From Eupeodes corollae (lineage: Eukaryota; Arthropoda; Insecta; Diptera; Syrphidae), in the NCBI RefSeq assembly GCF_945859685.1, contig NC_079147.1, positions 55,086,946 through 55,150,945 on the forward strand: 64,000 nt of DNA, given 5' to 3'. Below the pieces are notes generated by a model. That model did not search any database. It saw nothing but the letters and a program-made list of their open reading frames with translations, and was not told the origin of the DNA. Both the position numbers and the translations under genes were made by a program. Numbering within the stretch: position 1 is the first letter of the stretch; every line of letters begins with the position of its first letter. Shown here in pieces: positions 12,269-22,697 of the stretch.

Positions 12269-12774
12269 GTATTAATTACTGATATCCATTTGTAATTAAG
12301 TTTCAATATTTTATTATACTCTGCTATTGAAATTGAAAAACTGTAATAAATTCAGATCGATGTGATGATGCAGCTTTTAATTGGGAAACTATTAGTTTTC
12401 CTTATTTGAAATTTTCATTGACAAGCAACCGCAATTACAGACAATAATAATTATTATTATTTTCTGGTACCATCAGTTGTTGTAGTTGTTGGCAATTTTA
12501 ATTATGAACTTAGACATCCACAAATAAACACTAAAATTTAATTTTCTTTCATATTTTATAATTTAAATCTCTTAAAGAGGAAAATTTTATATTTTTTCTT
12601 TTTCTTGAAAATAAAATTCACAATTTATTTGATTTTCACCTTCACTTTATTTACACGACACGAAAATACCGACGATTAAATTGCGTGAAAGTTTTTTTGT
12701 TTTATTTTGTTTTGTTTTAATTTATTGAAATACCTACGCAAATATTAATATAAACAACAATTTCATAAATCAAG
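12269..12774. other. Gene-free AT-rich stretch
   Basis: AT-rich sequence after the microexon candidate, with ATT-type simple repeats. Nothing else seen. Confidence 0.4.
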
Positions 12775-12885
12775 CACGAAAACTTCATCCTCGTCAACAT
12801 CGTATCGTCAGAATAATTCGACTATTTCGGCCGAGAGATCGAAACCGTTTAGTTTGAGATGCAAGAAACATTTGATATTTTGTAA
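12775..12885. promoter_or_regulatory. GC-richer island, possible promoter or first exon
   Basis: Within several kb of AT-rich DNA this stretch has clustered CpG-containing words (CATCGTATCGTCAG, TTTCGGCCGAGAGATCG, AAACCG). On minus, a short frame MKFSCLIYEIVVYINICVG follows an ATG around 12790. Both the direction and the function are unknown. Confidence 0.2.
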
Positions 12886-14125
12886 AAATAATATTTTAAA
12901 GGTGAAAATTTTGGAGCTTCCTTATCAATAGAATACACAAAAGCTCAACATGTGGAACCTAGTTGAATGTGATTGAAACAATTTCTACGCAGACTCCTTA
13001 TTTTCATTCATAAAACAACAAAGGATACCTTTTTGTTTTGGTGTATAGTGAAATGTTAATATTCAAACTTTGAAAAAGGTAAAATATTTTACAATTTAGT
13101 AATTTTTTTTTATATAAAGTTGTCATAGGATTTATTTTAGGAAGTCAGGTATTGTATCCAAATTTGTTGCTATTTGCCTTTAAAACTATGTTAATTAATT
13201 GAGTGTTTTTTTTTGACAAGGCCTTCGAAAATTGGGCAAATGAAATCAGCCTCTAAACAATTAGGCAACAAGCCATACAAATAAATATAAACGTGCAAAA
13301 GAAACTTTAGCTTTTATAAGGAAGTCAGCAGAGAATACAGGAGGTGCCGAGAAATAGAGTTAAGTGAGATAGGACCAACTTTAGAAAATTGGCTTTATTG
13401 TACTTTACAAAAGTGAAATGCACCAATTTTAAAGCAGTTCTTCATATTGCACTTTGACAATGTTATATAAGACGAACTTATTTTGTCTGTCAATTAAGTA
13501 AATCCCCTGCTAGGTTGCTTTGTTTCTTTGTATTTAAGACAAACCATTCTATTGAAAGTAAAATAGAACCAATTTGGCTTTATTTAACTTTTTTTACTCG
13601 TAAGTGTAATAACATCAACTTTAGGAAATTGGGCTTCACGGCACCACTACAGGAAAATATAAAGAATGCAATAACTTGATCCTGCATCTATCTAGTTTAT
13701 TTTAAGATTTGAAAGATTTAAAATATACCTTAAAAATATATTTATTTTCAAAAATTTAAATTCCATTTATTTTCTCAACAAATGTTAATACATCAGTCGG
13801 ATAAAACAAAAATATGTATTTAGATATAAAAGAAGCCATGCTTAAAAAAGAGTATGGAAACAATTCAGGCCTTTCTTAAAAAATGCTAAACTCGAATCTG
13901 CGTCAAGACTTAATTCCCGAATTCACGAGACACAATGGACATAATGGCTTAAGAAGTAGGGAAAAAGACAGACAAACAGATGGAAGGAAAAGTTGAATAT
14001 AGTTGTTTTGTGGAGATATTCAAAAAGTTAATGCTGACTTTTTAGTGTGGCATTTTTGGTAAGATAACTTTTTTTTCTCAGAAGTAGTATTTAGTGATTT
14101 TCTTTTTTTTTTTTACCGAAAGTTA
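12886..14125. other. Gene-free AT-rich stretch
   Basis: No recognised coding or element signature; ends at a dispersed repeat copy. Confidence 0.4.
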
Positions 14126-15149
14126 ACAAAAATTCTTTTTATTGCCGATTTGTCAAATTGAAAATTTTGACATTTCTCGACCTTTCCAGGTCCCTAGAAT
14201 CGAATTAAAAGATTTTTAGAGAGATGTCTCTGGGTGCGTTAGTACGTACGTTCGTACGCCTATACATTCGTACGTCTGTACATCTTTACGTCCGTACGTT
14301 CGCGACGTTTTTTCGTCGTCCATAGCTCAAAAACCCGCAGAAATATTGACTTTAAATAAATTTTATTATACAGTTAAAAATGCAGAAAGGATTTTTAAAA
14401 AATGTGAAACTTTTTGGTTAACCCTAAATATCTCACGAACCAATAACGCTATAGACTTGAATTGAATTTTATATTATATTTTGTAACGCGATACCAAACA
14501 GATATATTTTTGAAAGTAAATCCAATAAACAATTAAATTTGTGTAAATAAAAAAAAAATATTTTTCACCCAGAAAGTTTTACAAACAAACTATGATTTTA
14601 TCTCCAAAACAATTTTTCGCAACGACAAATAACGTGTTTAACATCCCATAACATTTTGAGAAAAATCGAATGGACACCCTTTTTACAAAAAATAAAAAAC
14701 CTAACAAAAAATTAATAAAAGTTAGTCAAAATTAAATTCAACTCAAATATCTTTTTAACAATTTGAGATATTGGCTTTGAACTAATTTTATGTTTTAAAA
14801 CTAATTGTTTTCAACATTCAGTAAAATTTTGAGTAAAATCGAAATGATAGTTTTTGTTTATAAGAAATGCAAACCTAAGAAAAGCATTACTGAAAGTTGT
14901 TAAACATTGATATTCAACTTAAATATCTTTTCAAAACATAAATATATCGGCTTCAAACTTATTTTATCTCACAGATATCGTTTTAACAATTCAGTACATT
15001 TTTTATAAAAATCAGCCGGTTCTTTCATAAAAAAATAAAACTATTTTATTAAATGTAAAATTTGTTGTCAGTTTTTAAATTTTAAAGAATTCAACTGACA
15101 ACTTTTTTAACACAACACAAAAACCTACAAACTTTTAAGAAAGAAAAAT
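14126..15149 (+). repeat. Dispersed AT-rich repeat, copy 4, left part
   Basis: Carries the 5' region from GATTTGTCAAATTGAAAATT onward, a CGTACG-rich core (about 14238-14310), the GGTTAACCCTAAATATCTC block and the A/T tail. It is interrupted at 15149 by the TIR element; the final block resumes at 16216 (CGACAGGCGGGACGGGAAGT). Confidence 0.8.
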
Positions 15150-16215
15150 CGGCTCCCGGAAATAACTTCAGAATTTTTTTTGGAAAAAACGCCAGAAAAT
15201 TCTTCATACAAAATTCTGACTTTTTTTATAAGAAAAAAATCCCAAATTTTTCTGGCAAAATTTCAGAATTTCAGTAATTTTTTCTAAAAATTTGCTGGCG
15301 TTTTTTCCATTTACAGAAATGGAAAAAATTCAAAAAAAATATCTGGAAAAAAAGCCAGAAATAAAATATCTGGCGTTTTTTCCTTTTTATGTCTAGGAAA
15401 AAACGCAAGAATTTTGAATAATTGTTGTAATAATTAAACAGTTTTACTACACATTCTTTGTCTCTATCATCTATTGTAAGAATTATTGTTTAGTTTAAAA
15501 GATTCTAATGATGTTGACACTAACGTTTACTCTGACGAGGAAGAAGAAGCGGAGGAACATCCTGAAGACGTAAAAGAAGCGGATGTAATATTGTGTATTA
15601 TATGTCAGGGCCTTCCACCGAACGTCGTTGGGTTGTTGCCGTGCCGATATATGAAAATATGCTCGTAGTGCAACTTAAAGTTGCAAGCTCAAGCAGTTGC
15701 AGATTCAAACGAAAACTACAAATGTCCATGCTGCCGGGAAATCGTAGCAGACACTTTGCAAGTTTACATTTAGTAAAAATATTTTGTTCTTTTCTATTTT
15801 GTTAAATAAATTGTTGAAAATAAAAAAAAATTATTGAAAACTTTAGTAATTTTATGCGTGGCAGCCACGCCTTAACCGCGCAGGTACGCGCCGACGACCC
15901 CCCCCCCTGTTTTTTGATGTTGTGATAAAATGTCTACAATATTGACCAAAAAGCGACTTTTAAAACGCAAAACATTTTCTGGATTTTTTCCAAATTGATA
16001 TTAGGAAATTAGGCCAGAATATATCAATTGGTTTTCTGGCCTAATTTCCATTTTGGTTTCTGTTTTTTTTTTTTTTTTCATTTCTGTCTGGCACAATTTT
16101 CAATGTTTCTGGCTTATTTTCCACAAAAAATTCTGCTTCTTTTTCCAATTTGAAGCAGAAAACATTTTCTGGCGTTTTTTCCAAAACAAAATTCTGGCGT
16201 AATGTCCGGGAGCCG
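15150..16215. mobile_element. TIR DNA element with RING-finger remnant and subterminal repeats
   Basis: Bounded by inverted termini: left CGGCTCCCGGAAATAACTTC, right end reading inward on minus CGGCTCCCGGACATTACGCC, with similarity continuing for roughly 50 bp. It is flanked by AAAAAT on both sides (15144-15149 and 16216-16221), a likely 6-bp target duplication; the shared CG next to it leaves 8 bp possible. Both subterminal zones hold repeated copies of a motif near TCTGGCGTTTTTTCC in both orientations (about five on the left, six on the right). The only coding remnant is the RING fragment. At 1.07 kb it looks like a deletion derivative of a larger element whose superfamily I cannot assign. 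Confidence 0.75.
15480..15773 (+). pseudogene. C-terminal RING-finger fragment inside the TIR element
   Basis: The frame opens at 15480 after a stop, has an acidic stretch (DEEEEAEEHPEDV), then zinc-ligand spacing of a C3HC4 RING: CIIC, an 11-residue gap, CRYMKICS, then C..., and near the end CPCCREIV, stopping at 15771-15773. RING fingers usually act as E3 ubiquitin ligase modules; that is family knowledge, not something shown here. Two lesions are visible: an in-frame TAG at 15666-15668, and a tyrosine (TAT) where the ligand histidine is expected (CRY versus CxH). There is no ATG near the start, so it is probably the last exon of a larger protein. Broken as it stands. Confidence 0.65.
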
Positions 16216-16275
16216 AAAAATCGACAGGCGGGACGGGAAGTTATTAGCGTGGGTCGCATCCCAGCCTCTTTTTAG
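16216..16275 (+). repeat. Dispersed AT-rich repeat, copy 4, right end
   Basis: The 3' block of the interrupted copy: GACGGGAAGTTATTAGCGTG, then GGTCGCATCCCAGCCTC and Ts. It completes the left part ending at 15149. Confidence 0.85.
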
Positions 16276-16971
16276 TATGGTCTCTGTTTTTTTAATATTT
16301 TTGTAAGAAAACTGTCGGTTTTTTTTCAAATGTTATCAAATATTTGCAATACTTCTATTTGTTCGACATACATTCCAGTCAAAAATTAGTTTTTAACAAC
16401 TTTTAGTATGATTTTTTATCAATTCGATTGTTTTAAAAATTATGTAAGTTTTCAAAAAAATGCATTCCTTGTTGCATATAACTATTCTAAAGATATTTTA
16501 ATTTGTTGTTTATCAAAAACCAAGTTACAAAAATGTTTTTTGCAGTTTTATGGTTTACAAGGTTTTTGTTAAATTTTTTGTGTGTTCATTTAAATTAAAT
16601 ATGACATCACAAAATATAAAAAGTTGGATTGAAAGTCAAAAGTGTCATTGTTTTAGGAGTTGTTTGGGTTTAACCAAATTTTTCACTTTTTTTATAACAA
16701 CTACAATGGTCAAACAAAACCACCTGCATTTGTTTGAAAATCCTTCCTCGACCAAACGAGGGGTTTCTTCGTTTGAAAATAAAATTATAGGCTTAATTTT
16801 TTTGATTGTTAGTCATTGTTATATTATTAAGCAATTAAACATTCTTAAATTTCTAAATGTTTCAAGTTTCCCATAAACTAGATCCTTTTTCTTTAGATAG
16901 ATTTTCGTCTTTCATATCTGATAAAATAAATAAATTGAGACATTGGTTTCAAACTCATATCATTTTATAAA
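16276..16971 (-). repeat. Highly diverged dispersed-repeat copy, inverted
   Basis: The sequence around 16665-16745 (GGGTTTAACCAAATTTTTCA, then CTACAATGGTCAAACAAAAC and CACCTGC) is a diverged inverse of the repeat's GGTTAACC block. A 108-codon plus frame here (16550-16876) is therefore repeat, not gene. Confidence 0.5.
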
Positions 16972-18240
16972 AAGAGGCTGGGATGCGACCCACACTGATA
17001 ACTTCCGATCCCTTCTGTCGTTTTGTCTTGCTTAAAAGTGTGTCTATATGTACTCGTATCAATTTTTACCAAATTTGCGTACTATTTTTTTTTATGAAAA
17101 AACGGACTGTTGGATTTTTATATAAAAATTACTGAATATTGAAAATAATATTTTCTGTGAAATAAAATATGTTTGAAGACAATATTTTTAATTTTTGAAA
17201 AGCTATTTGAGCCGAAAGTAAATTTTTACCAAGTTTTAGTATTGTTTTTTTTTAGAGTTTTATTTTTTGCAATAAAACTGTCAATTCGATTTTTTTTTTA
17301 AATTTTACCAAATGTTGAAAACAATATTTTTTATAAGATAAAATTAGTTTGAAGCCAATATTTAAAATTTTTGAAGAGATGTTTGAGTAGTAAATCAATT
17401 TTTAACAACTTTTATACATTTTGTTTAGGTTTTTATTTTTTCTAAAAAAAACTGTCAATTCGATTTCTCTCAAAATTTGTCCTAATGTTGAAAACAATAT
17501 TTCTTAAAAGTAAAAATTAGTTTGAAGCTATTATCTCAAATTTTTTAAAAGATATTTGAGTTGAAAATCGTTTTTTACCAACTATTGTACATTTTTTTTT
17601 TTGTATTTAATTTTTTGTAACAAAACTGTCAATTCGATTTTTTTCAATATTTTTCAGAATGTTGAAAAAAATATTTCTTATAAGATAAAATAAGTTTGAA
17701 GCCTAAATTTCAAGTTTTTGAAAAGATATTTGAATCGATATTCAATTTTTGCGAACTTTGAGTAATGTTTTTTTTAGATCAATTCGATTTTTTTCAAAAT
17801 TGTATCATATGTCAAAAACATTATTTTTCGCTGCACAAAATTGTTGTGGAGATGAAATCATATTTCAGTCGTAAAATTTTGGAGGTGACACATTTTTTTT
17901 TTAATTTTATTGATTTATAAAAAAAAACCGTTATATTGAGTTTTTTCAAAAAATATACCTGTTCGGTATCACGTTACAATATATTATATAAAATTTAATT
18001 TAAGTCTTTAGCGTTTTTGGTTCGTAAGATATTTAGGGTTAACCAAAATTTTTAGCTTTTTTTCAAACTGCTATGGTAAAAAAACCACCAACGCAATTTT
18101 CTTGAGAGCATTTTCTGCATCTTTCTGCCTTATTATCTGTATGACAAAATTTATTTGAAGTTAATATCTCTTCTGGTTCTTGAGCTATCGAGGACGAACA
18201 AAACGTCGAGAACGTACGAACGTACGGACGTACGAACGAT
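16972..18240 (-). repeat. Dispersed AT-rich repeat, copy 5 (inverted)
   Basis: Begins with the inverted 3' block (AAGAGGCTGGGATGCGACCC, then ACACTGATAACTTCC) and runs backwards through the A/T tail, CGTAAGATATTTAGGGTTAACC and the inverse of GACTTCAAATAAATTTTG, to a CGTACG-type core at 18205-18237. There it stops and Helitron sequence begins, so the original 5' block is missing. Confidence 0.85.
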
Positions 18241-20240
18241 ATCGATGTGCAGAGTGTTAATGTTAGTGTTTAGTGACAAAGTAATTTATATTTGATAAAC
18301 CTCCTATAAAACGAAGGAATTTAGGTAGAAGAACCCGAACTGCTACAAAACAAGCTAATTACCGTACTAATTGTACTGCACAAAAACGTGAAGGCCAAAT
18401 TGAACCTGAAAGAATTCGGATATCACAAACGCGTGAAGCTCGAGCGCGACATTCAACTAATGATCGCTCAAGTTTGAATCGAGCTGCTTTCAGTTACGAT
18501 TTGTCAATTGACTACAGTAACTACCAATGTGTTGTTATTGGTTCTATGAACTAAGTTTGCTCACACTGTGACACTCAAGTCAAATTGACACCATTGGATC
18601 CACCACCAGAGCCATTGTACTCATTGGTTTCAGGAAAACTAACAGATTCCATACATTTTTTGAGACATATCCAACACTATAACAATTGCTTTTAAATGAC
18701 TTAATTTGGGGCAGCAAATGTAGTACGGGAGAATTTCATGCCAACTTTCAAGGTATGTATTAGAGCAGTTATTCATAATTATTTTAGCGAACACATTTTT
18801 CTATCACCTAAGTTAAGATGTTTATTGATAGATATTAATTACAACTAAATGTATAGTTTTTAATATCAAATATTTAAGTTTGATCCAATGCTTTTAACCA
18901 AGAGTTGCATCTATAAAAATACTTTGAAAGAATTAACTCAAACAAATCTTCAACCGTTAAATGAACAACAGAAGTATGTATTTGATCCTCTTTTGAAAGT
19001 AACAAATAATGAAACTGAAGGTATTTGCTTCTTAGATACACCTGATGATACAGGAAAAATTTGTTGATAATATCAATAATATTAGCAACAATTCGATCAC
19101 AAAATAAACTGCAAAGTGTTAGTTGCCATACTCCTCCGAAACGGCTTAACCTATTTCAATGAAATTTTGCATATACATTCTGTAGGTCTGAGAATAGGTT
19201 TTTATACATTTTTATATTCCTATATATTCGTACACGGTGCAACGATCATGCTATAGTATTCAGTGACGCTGTATACAATGAAGCATTCATTGCTATCGAT
19301 GATCTTTGCATTATCATTACCATTTTAGCACTCAATAAACTCGGTATTCATTCACAAAATCGAAATGCATGAGACACTGAGTTGAATCGTAAACTACAAT
19401 AAAATATTGTAGAAATGGCAGCGATTGTTGCTCGCACTGTCCCACTAATGAATGAAGAACAAAGAACCCCTTATGACCAAATCATGCTCGCAGTTTCATC
19501 AGGACTAGATATATTCTTTTTTATTGGATGCACCAGGTGGAACTGGCAAAACATTCCTTATTTCGCCAATTCTCGCTAAAATACGATCAAATAATGGTAT
19601 CGCATTGGCTACTGCATCTTCTAAAATTGCGACAACTTAATTAAAATGAGTCAGAACAGATCATTCACTATTTAAACTGCCATTAAATATTCAATAAAAA
19701 AAAACATCCATGGCAACATGGCTGGAACAGTGTAAAATTATCATCTGGGATGAATGCACTTTGGCACAACGAATTAAATCTCAAGATAAAACATTTCTTT
19801 CCAGGAGACTTGGTGTCAGACAAATCTATTGATATAATTTGTGATAGCTGTAAATTATCTAACTGAGTCTAGATTGGCATCGCATAATTTGAACTGAAGG
19901 TTGGATCTCCGATAAATTTGCATGGTAATTTGAACCCATCACGGTAGTGCAACGGCACGCGATCATTGATTAAAAATTAATGAAAAATGTTATCGAAGCC
20001 AAATGCCAAATTCCGAGGTAAAAATATATCATTATCAGAAAGCCCTATTATACCCACAGATGTGCCAATTCAATTCAATCACCTTTAATTTCCAATTAGA
20101 TTAACATTTCAAGGCCAAAATGTCCCTGTCTGCGGCTTAGATTTGAACACTTCGTGCTTTTCACATGCACAATTATACCATTCAGTTTGTTTGTATTGTC
20201 TTAATTAGCGATATGTTTATAATTTTAAGGAATTAGTTTT
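18241..20240 (+). pseudogene. Decayed Helitron Rep/helicase sequence (probably two relics)
   Basis: Plus-strand translations, with many stops and shifts, show Helitron transposase landmarks. 18310-18560 reads 'RRTRTATKQANYRTNCTAQ', 'RISQTREARARHS', 'LNRAAFSYD' and 'CVVIGSM'. 18600-18760 reads 'PPPEPLYSLVSGKL', 'HFLRHIQHYN' and 'FGAANVVRENFMPTFK', the N-terminal part of Rep/Hel proteins. Pif1-like helicase starts appear twice: 'LNEQQKYVFDPLL' near 18960, with a spoiled Walker A (DTPDDTGK), and 'MNEEQRTPYDQIMLAVSSG' near 19450. 20090-20200 resembles the C-terminal 'VCGLDLNTSCFSHGQLY' region. The doubled helicase start suggests two partial Helitrons. No function remains. Confidence 0.7.
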
Positions 20241-20395
20241 AATAAATTACAAATATTTGTTTGGTAATTTGTTATTTTCATATTTTGCCACCGTTTACAG
20301 TGCTCTATATTTCTCCCACTTATATACCACATAAATACCCACTTAGGCCGCGTTTCTATTTGCAAGTTAACTCGCGGAAGTCTTGCAGAAGTTTC

Positions 20396-20595
20396 NNNNN
20401 NNNNNNNNNNNNNNNNNNNNNNNNNNNNNNNNNNNNNNNNNNNNNNNNNNNNNNNNNNNNNNNNNNNNNNNNNNNNNNNNNNNNNNNNNNNNNNNNNNNN
20501 NNNNNNNNNNNNNNNNNNNNNNNNNNNNNNNNNNNNNNNNNNNNNNNNNNNNNNNNNNNNNNNNNNNNNNNNNNNNNNNNNNNNNNNNNNNNNNN
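20396..20595. other. Assembly gap (200 N)
   Basis: Exactly 200 N characters. Frames that span it are meaningless. Confidence 1.
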
Positions 20596-20734
20596 TTTTT
20601 TTTATTAGGAATTTCCTCTTTTGTCGGACATATTTCATAAACCGGCAGAGATTCGAGTTAAGAAACATTTTTTTTGCAGATCATAACATCAAAGGATGCA
20701 GACAAGGCTGTCAAAAAAATCTAGTGGGTTAACT

Positions 20735-21019
20735 TGTTACTAAAAAAATCAAATAAATTAGGTGGCACACAGTCCGTTGAGAACTAGGGCCTAGTGACTT
20801 ACAACTCTCAACCATTCCTGCGTGCGACTACTATTTTCAGGGATGGGGGTGAACTACAGTTTTAAGCTGAATCGGGACGGCAAATTTAAGACCGCTATTT
20901 TCATGGACAAAATTATTCTTGGACAATTTGTCGATGAAGAGGCAATATCCGTGAATAAAAAACTTTATATTTAGCAGGCGGGGCATGAACTCAAGACCTC
21001 TGGGTGACAGTCCAATGCA
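20735..21019 (-). repeat. tRNA-headed SINE, body and 3' part of tRNA-like head
   Basis: A GC-balanced block unlike its AT-rich surroundings. On minus, the head reads GTGCATTGGACTGTCACCC, then AGAGGTCTTGAGTTCATGCC, which resembles the anticodon and T arms of a tRNA with a B-box-like GAGTTCATGCC. The body follows towards lower coordinates (GTCACTAGGCCCTAGTTCTC near 20790). The 5' part of the head (TGATGTTTAG on minus) is displaced to 22133-22160 by the LINE insertion. From general knowledge this layout is that of a tRNA-derived SINE; I did not search for it. Confidence 0.6.
21008..21019. repeat. Target-site duplication of LOA-type LINE copy 1 (left)
   Basis: CAGTCCAATGCA, repeated exactly at 22121-22132. 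It flanks the T-rich (poly-A on minus) 3' end of the LINE. Confidence 0.85.
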
Positions 21020-22120
21020 TTTTTTGTTTTGTTTTTAAATTCATTTATATTAACTCAATCTTAAAGCTAGACGAAAATTCATAAAACTAACCTAATTAAC
21101 CATAACTAACAACTAACTTACTGGTCCCATTTATATTTCATTTTGTTTTTGTCGTGTTTTATTTCTTATTTTCTTCTTTTTTAGGTTTTTTTTTTTTATT
21201 AATTATTTTTTTGTGCCACCATGCTTTTTCTATTTAAAACAAAAGCCTAAAATTATAAAACAAGTATGTAAGCAGGCAAAATTTAAAATCCCATCCCGAC
21301 TACCCACAATCAATTGAACTTGAAGCCAACAAAACTGGTTCTAATGCTTCACCCTATCAGTTCGGTCCCGTTAGGACAAAGCCCTGCTGAACCGAAGGAG
21401 CTCTGGTCCGCCTTGTGCCATGACGGACGTCCCGATTTTACAGGAGTCGGCTAACCACGGTCCGTCGTCTGACTGCATATCTATCCTGTTTAAGACCGCA
21501 TCTATCTAAAGAGAGGAATGCCTCTGATGGAATGAAGCCGCTCAAGCGTGTACTCTCAAAATACTCGTCGTTCAGACAGAAAGCCCCGAAAATTAAATTG
21601 ATGGTCGAATGTGACCTGGAAAGAGTTTTATCACTAAATTGTCAATTCTGTTGATTCGAGCCCCTTTGTATAGGACCTCGTTGGAATAGTAGTGCACCCG
21701 AAACTTCTCCATCTGGGAAGGGGCAACGTTGAACCACACAGGACAACCATAAACTATCGTAGCTAGTATAAGGTCCATGTAGCAAATTACCTTCACTCTG
21801 GGGTCAAGCCGACTGCTGTAAAACTGCTGTTTCTTTAGAGCAAAGGCTTCTTTGGCCCTGGTCAGAGCAGCATTTGTATGTCTGCCGAGATGTAAATACT
21901 AATCAAACCAGATACCTAGGTACTTCACTACACTTTTGTTGCTGCCCGTGAAGATCAACGATGACCATCTTGCACCAATTCTTGCACGTATCCATCCTGC
22001 CCCTAGCCATCAACGGAGTCCAAAATAGAATTGTGTCTGACTTCTGGACATTTTCGCAATATCGCTGAATCTTGTCGAAATCACGCTGCAAGAGAATTCT
22101 AATAACCTCAACCTTTCAGG
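21020..22120 (-). mobile_element. LOA-type LINE, copy 1, 5'-truncated, inserted in SINE head
   Basis: A non-LTR retrotransposon on minus. Its 3' end is the T-rich stretch at 21020-21200. Coding remnants: 'DFDKIQRYCENVQKSDTILF' (22000-22090), 'KVICYMDLILATIVYGCPVWFN' with 'YYSNEVLYKGARINRIDN' (21593-21796). These match the longer copy at 34202-36911, minus several deletions and shifts. Exact 12-bp duplications flank it. The 5' end stops at 22120, inside the sequence that continues in copy 2, so this is an ordinary 5' truncation. Coding capacity is lost. Confidence 0.85.
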
Positions 22121-22160
22121 CAGTCCAATGCACTAAACATCACGTTATTAGGGGATCATT
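22121..22160 (-). repeat. SINE tRNA-like head, 5' part, with target-site duplication
   Basis: 22121-22132 repeats CAGTCCAATGCA. Beyond it, CTAAACATCACG corresponds on minus to CGTGATGTTTAG, a D-arm/A-box-like segment. Joined to the sequence at 20965-21019 it rebuilds one tRNA-like head, so the LINE sits between the A-box-like and anticodon regions. Confidence 0.6.
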
Positions 22161-22283
22161 TCCCATAGCATATTATTTTTAAAGTTGATTTCGACAAAAA
22201 TGTATGTTAACATAATATGGGTGCACTTTTCTTAAAAAATTTCAAAAATTGTATATTAAGTCAATTTTTTGGGACATTTTGTG

Positions 22284-22321
22284 AATTGAGGACCTTGCAA
22301 CGAAGGGGGGGCAAGTACAAA
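22284..22321. repeat. Left terminal inverted repeat of DDE transposon
   Basis: AATT then GAGGACCTTGCAACGAAGGG and GGCAAGT. It pairs with the right end at 30998-31036. The shared core is GAGGACCTTGCA plus GGGGCAAGT, with AATT on both outer sides (either a 4-bp duplication or part of the TIR). Confidence 0.7.
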
Positions 22322-22392
22322 TTTAACTTTTTGTTAAATCAAAAACAAACTGTTTTAAAATATTATTACTGCATTAATGTTAGAAAATAATA

Positions 22393-22397
22393 TGCTA
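22393..22397. repeat. Errantivirus target-site duplication (left)
   Basis: TGCTA, repeated at 28998-29002 directly outside the other LTR. A 5-bp duplication gives symmetric LTR ends; a 4-bp reading would leave one mismatch. Confidence 0.8.
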
Positions 22398-22689
22398 AAT
22401 TAATTTTATTACTCTCAAAATTTACTTTTTAAAAAGTTTATTTAATTCAAAGTACTTCGAGTTTCGCGGTCGATGGTAGACTGCCGTCATCATCTTGCTA
22501 TGAGTCTGGGTTCGGTCTTGGATACCGTGGGATCCTTATCTCCTGCAGTGTCAGCGATGTTCGTTGTTGATCGTTGTGTGGTCTCCATGGTGTAGGTTGT
22601 TGTTTATATTTATGCAAGTGTTGCAGTTTTTGGGCTTGCGATCATCATAATGATTATTTCATTATGTGGTGGAGTAAGATATGTTAACT
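22398..22689 (-). repeat. Errantivirus 3' LTR
   Basis: 292 bp; on minus it runs from AGTTAACATATCTTAC to AATAAAATTAATT. Compared with the 5' LTR it lacks a 7-bp tandem duplication (CGTTGTT on plus) and has substitutions at about 22499 and 22676. Confidence 0.92.
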
Positions 22690-22697
22690 CTCCCCCT
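22690..22697 (-). other. Polypurine tract
   Basis: On minus AGGGGGAG immediately before the 3' LTR, the expected plus-strand primer. The env stop codon TAG overlaps its first bases (22696-22698). Confidence 0.8.

Noticed and set aside
16550..16876. 108-codon plus-strand ORF
   Set aside because: Falls in a diverged inverted copy of the dispersed repeat (inverse of its GGTTAACC block); not a gene.
20225..20668. ORFs on both strands across the gap
   Set aside because: Mostly made of N; no information.
20965..22160. A functional tRNA gene around the LINE insertion
   Set aside because: The anticodon stem has mismatches and the acceptor ends do not pair; the extended body favours a tRNA-derived SINE.
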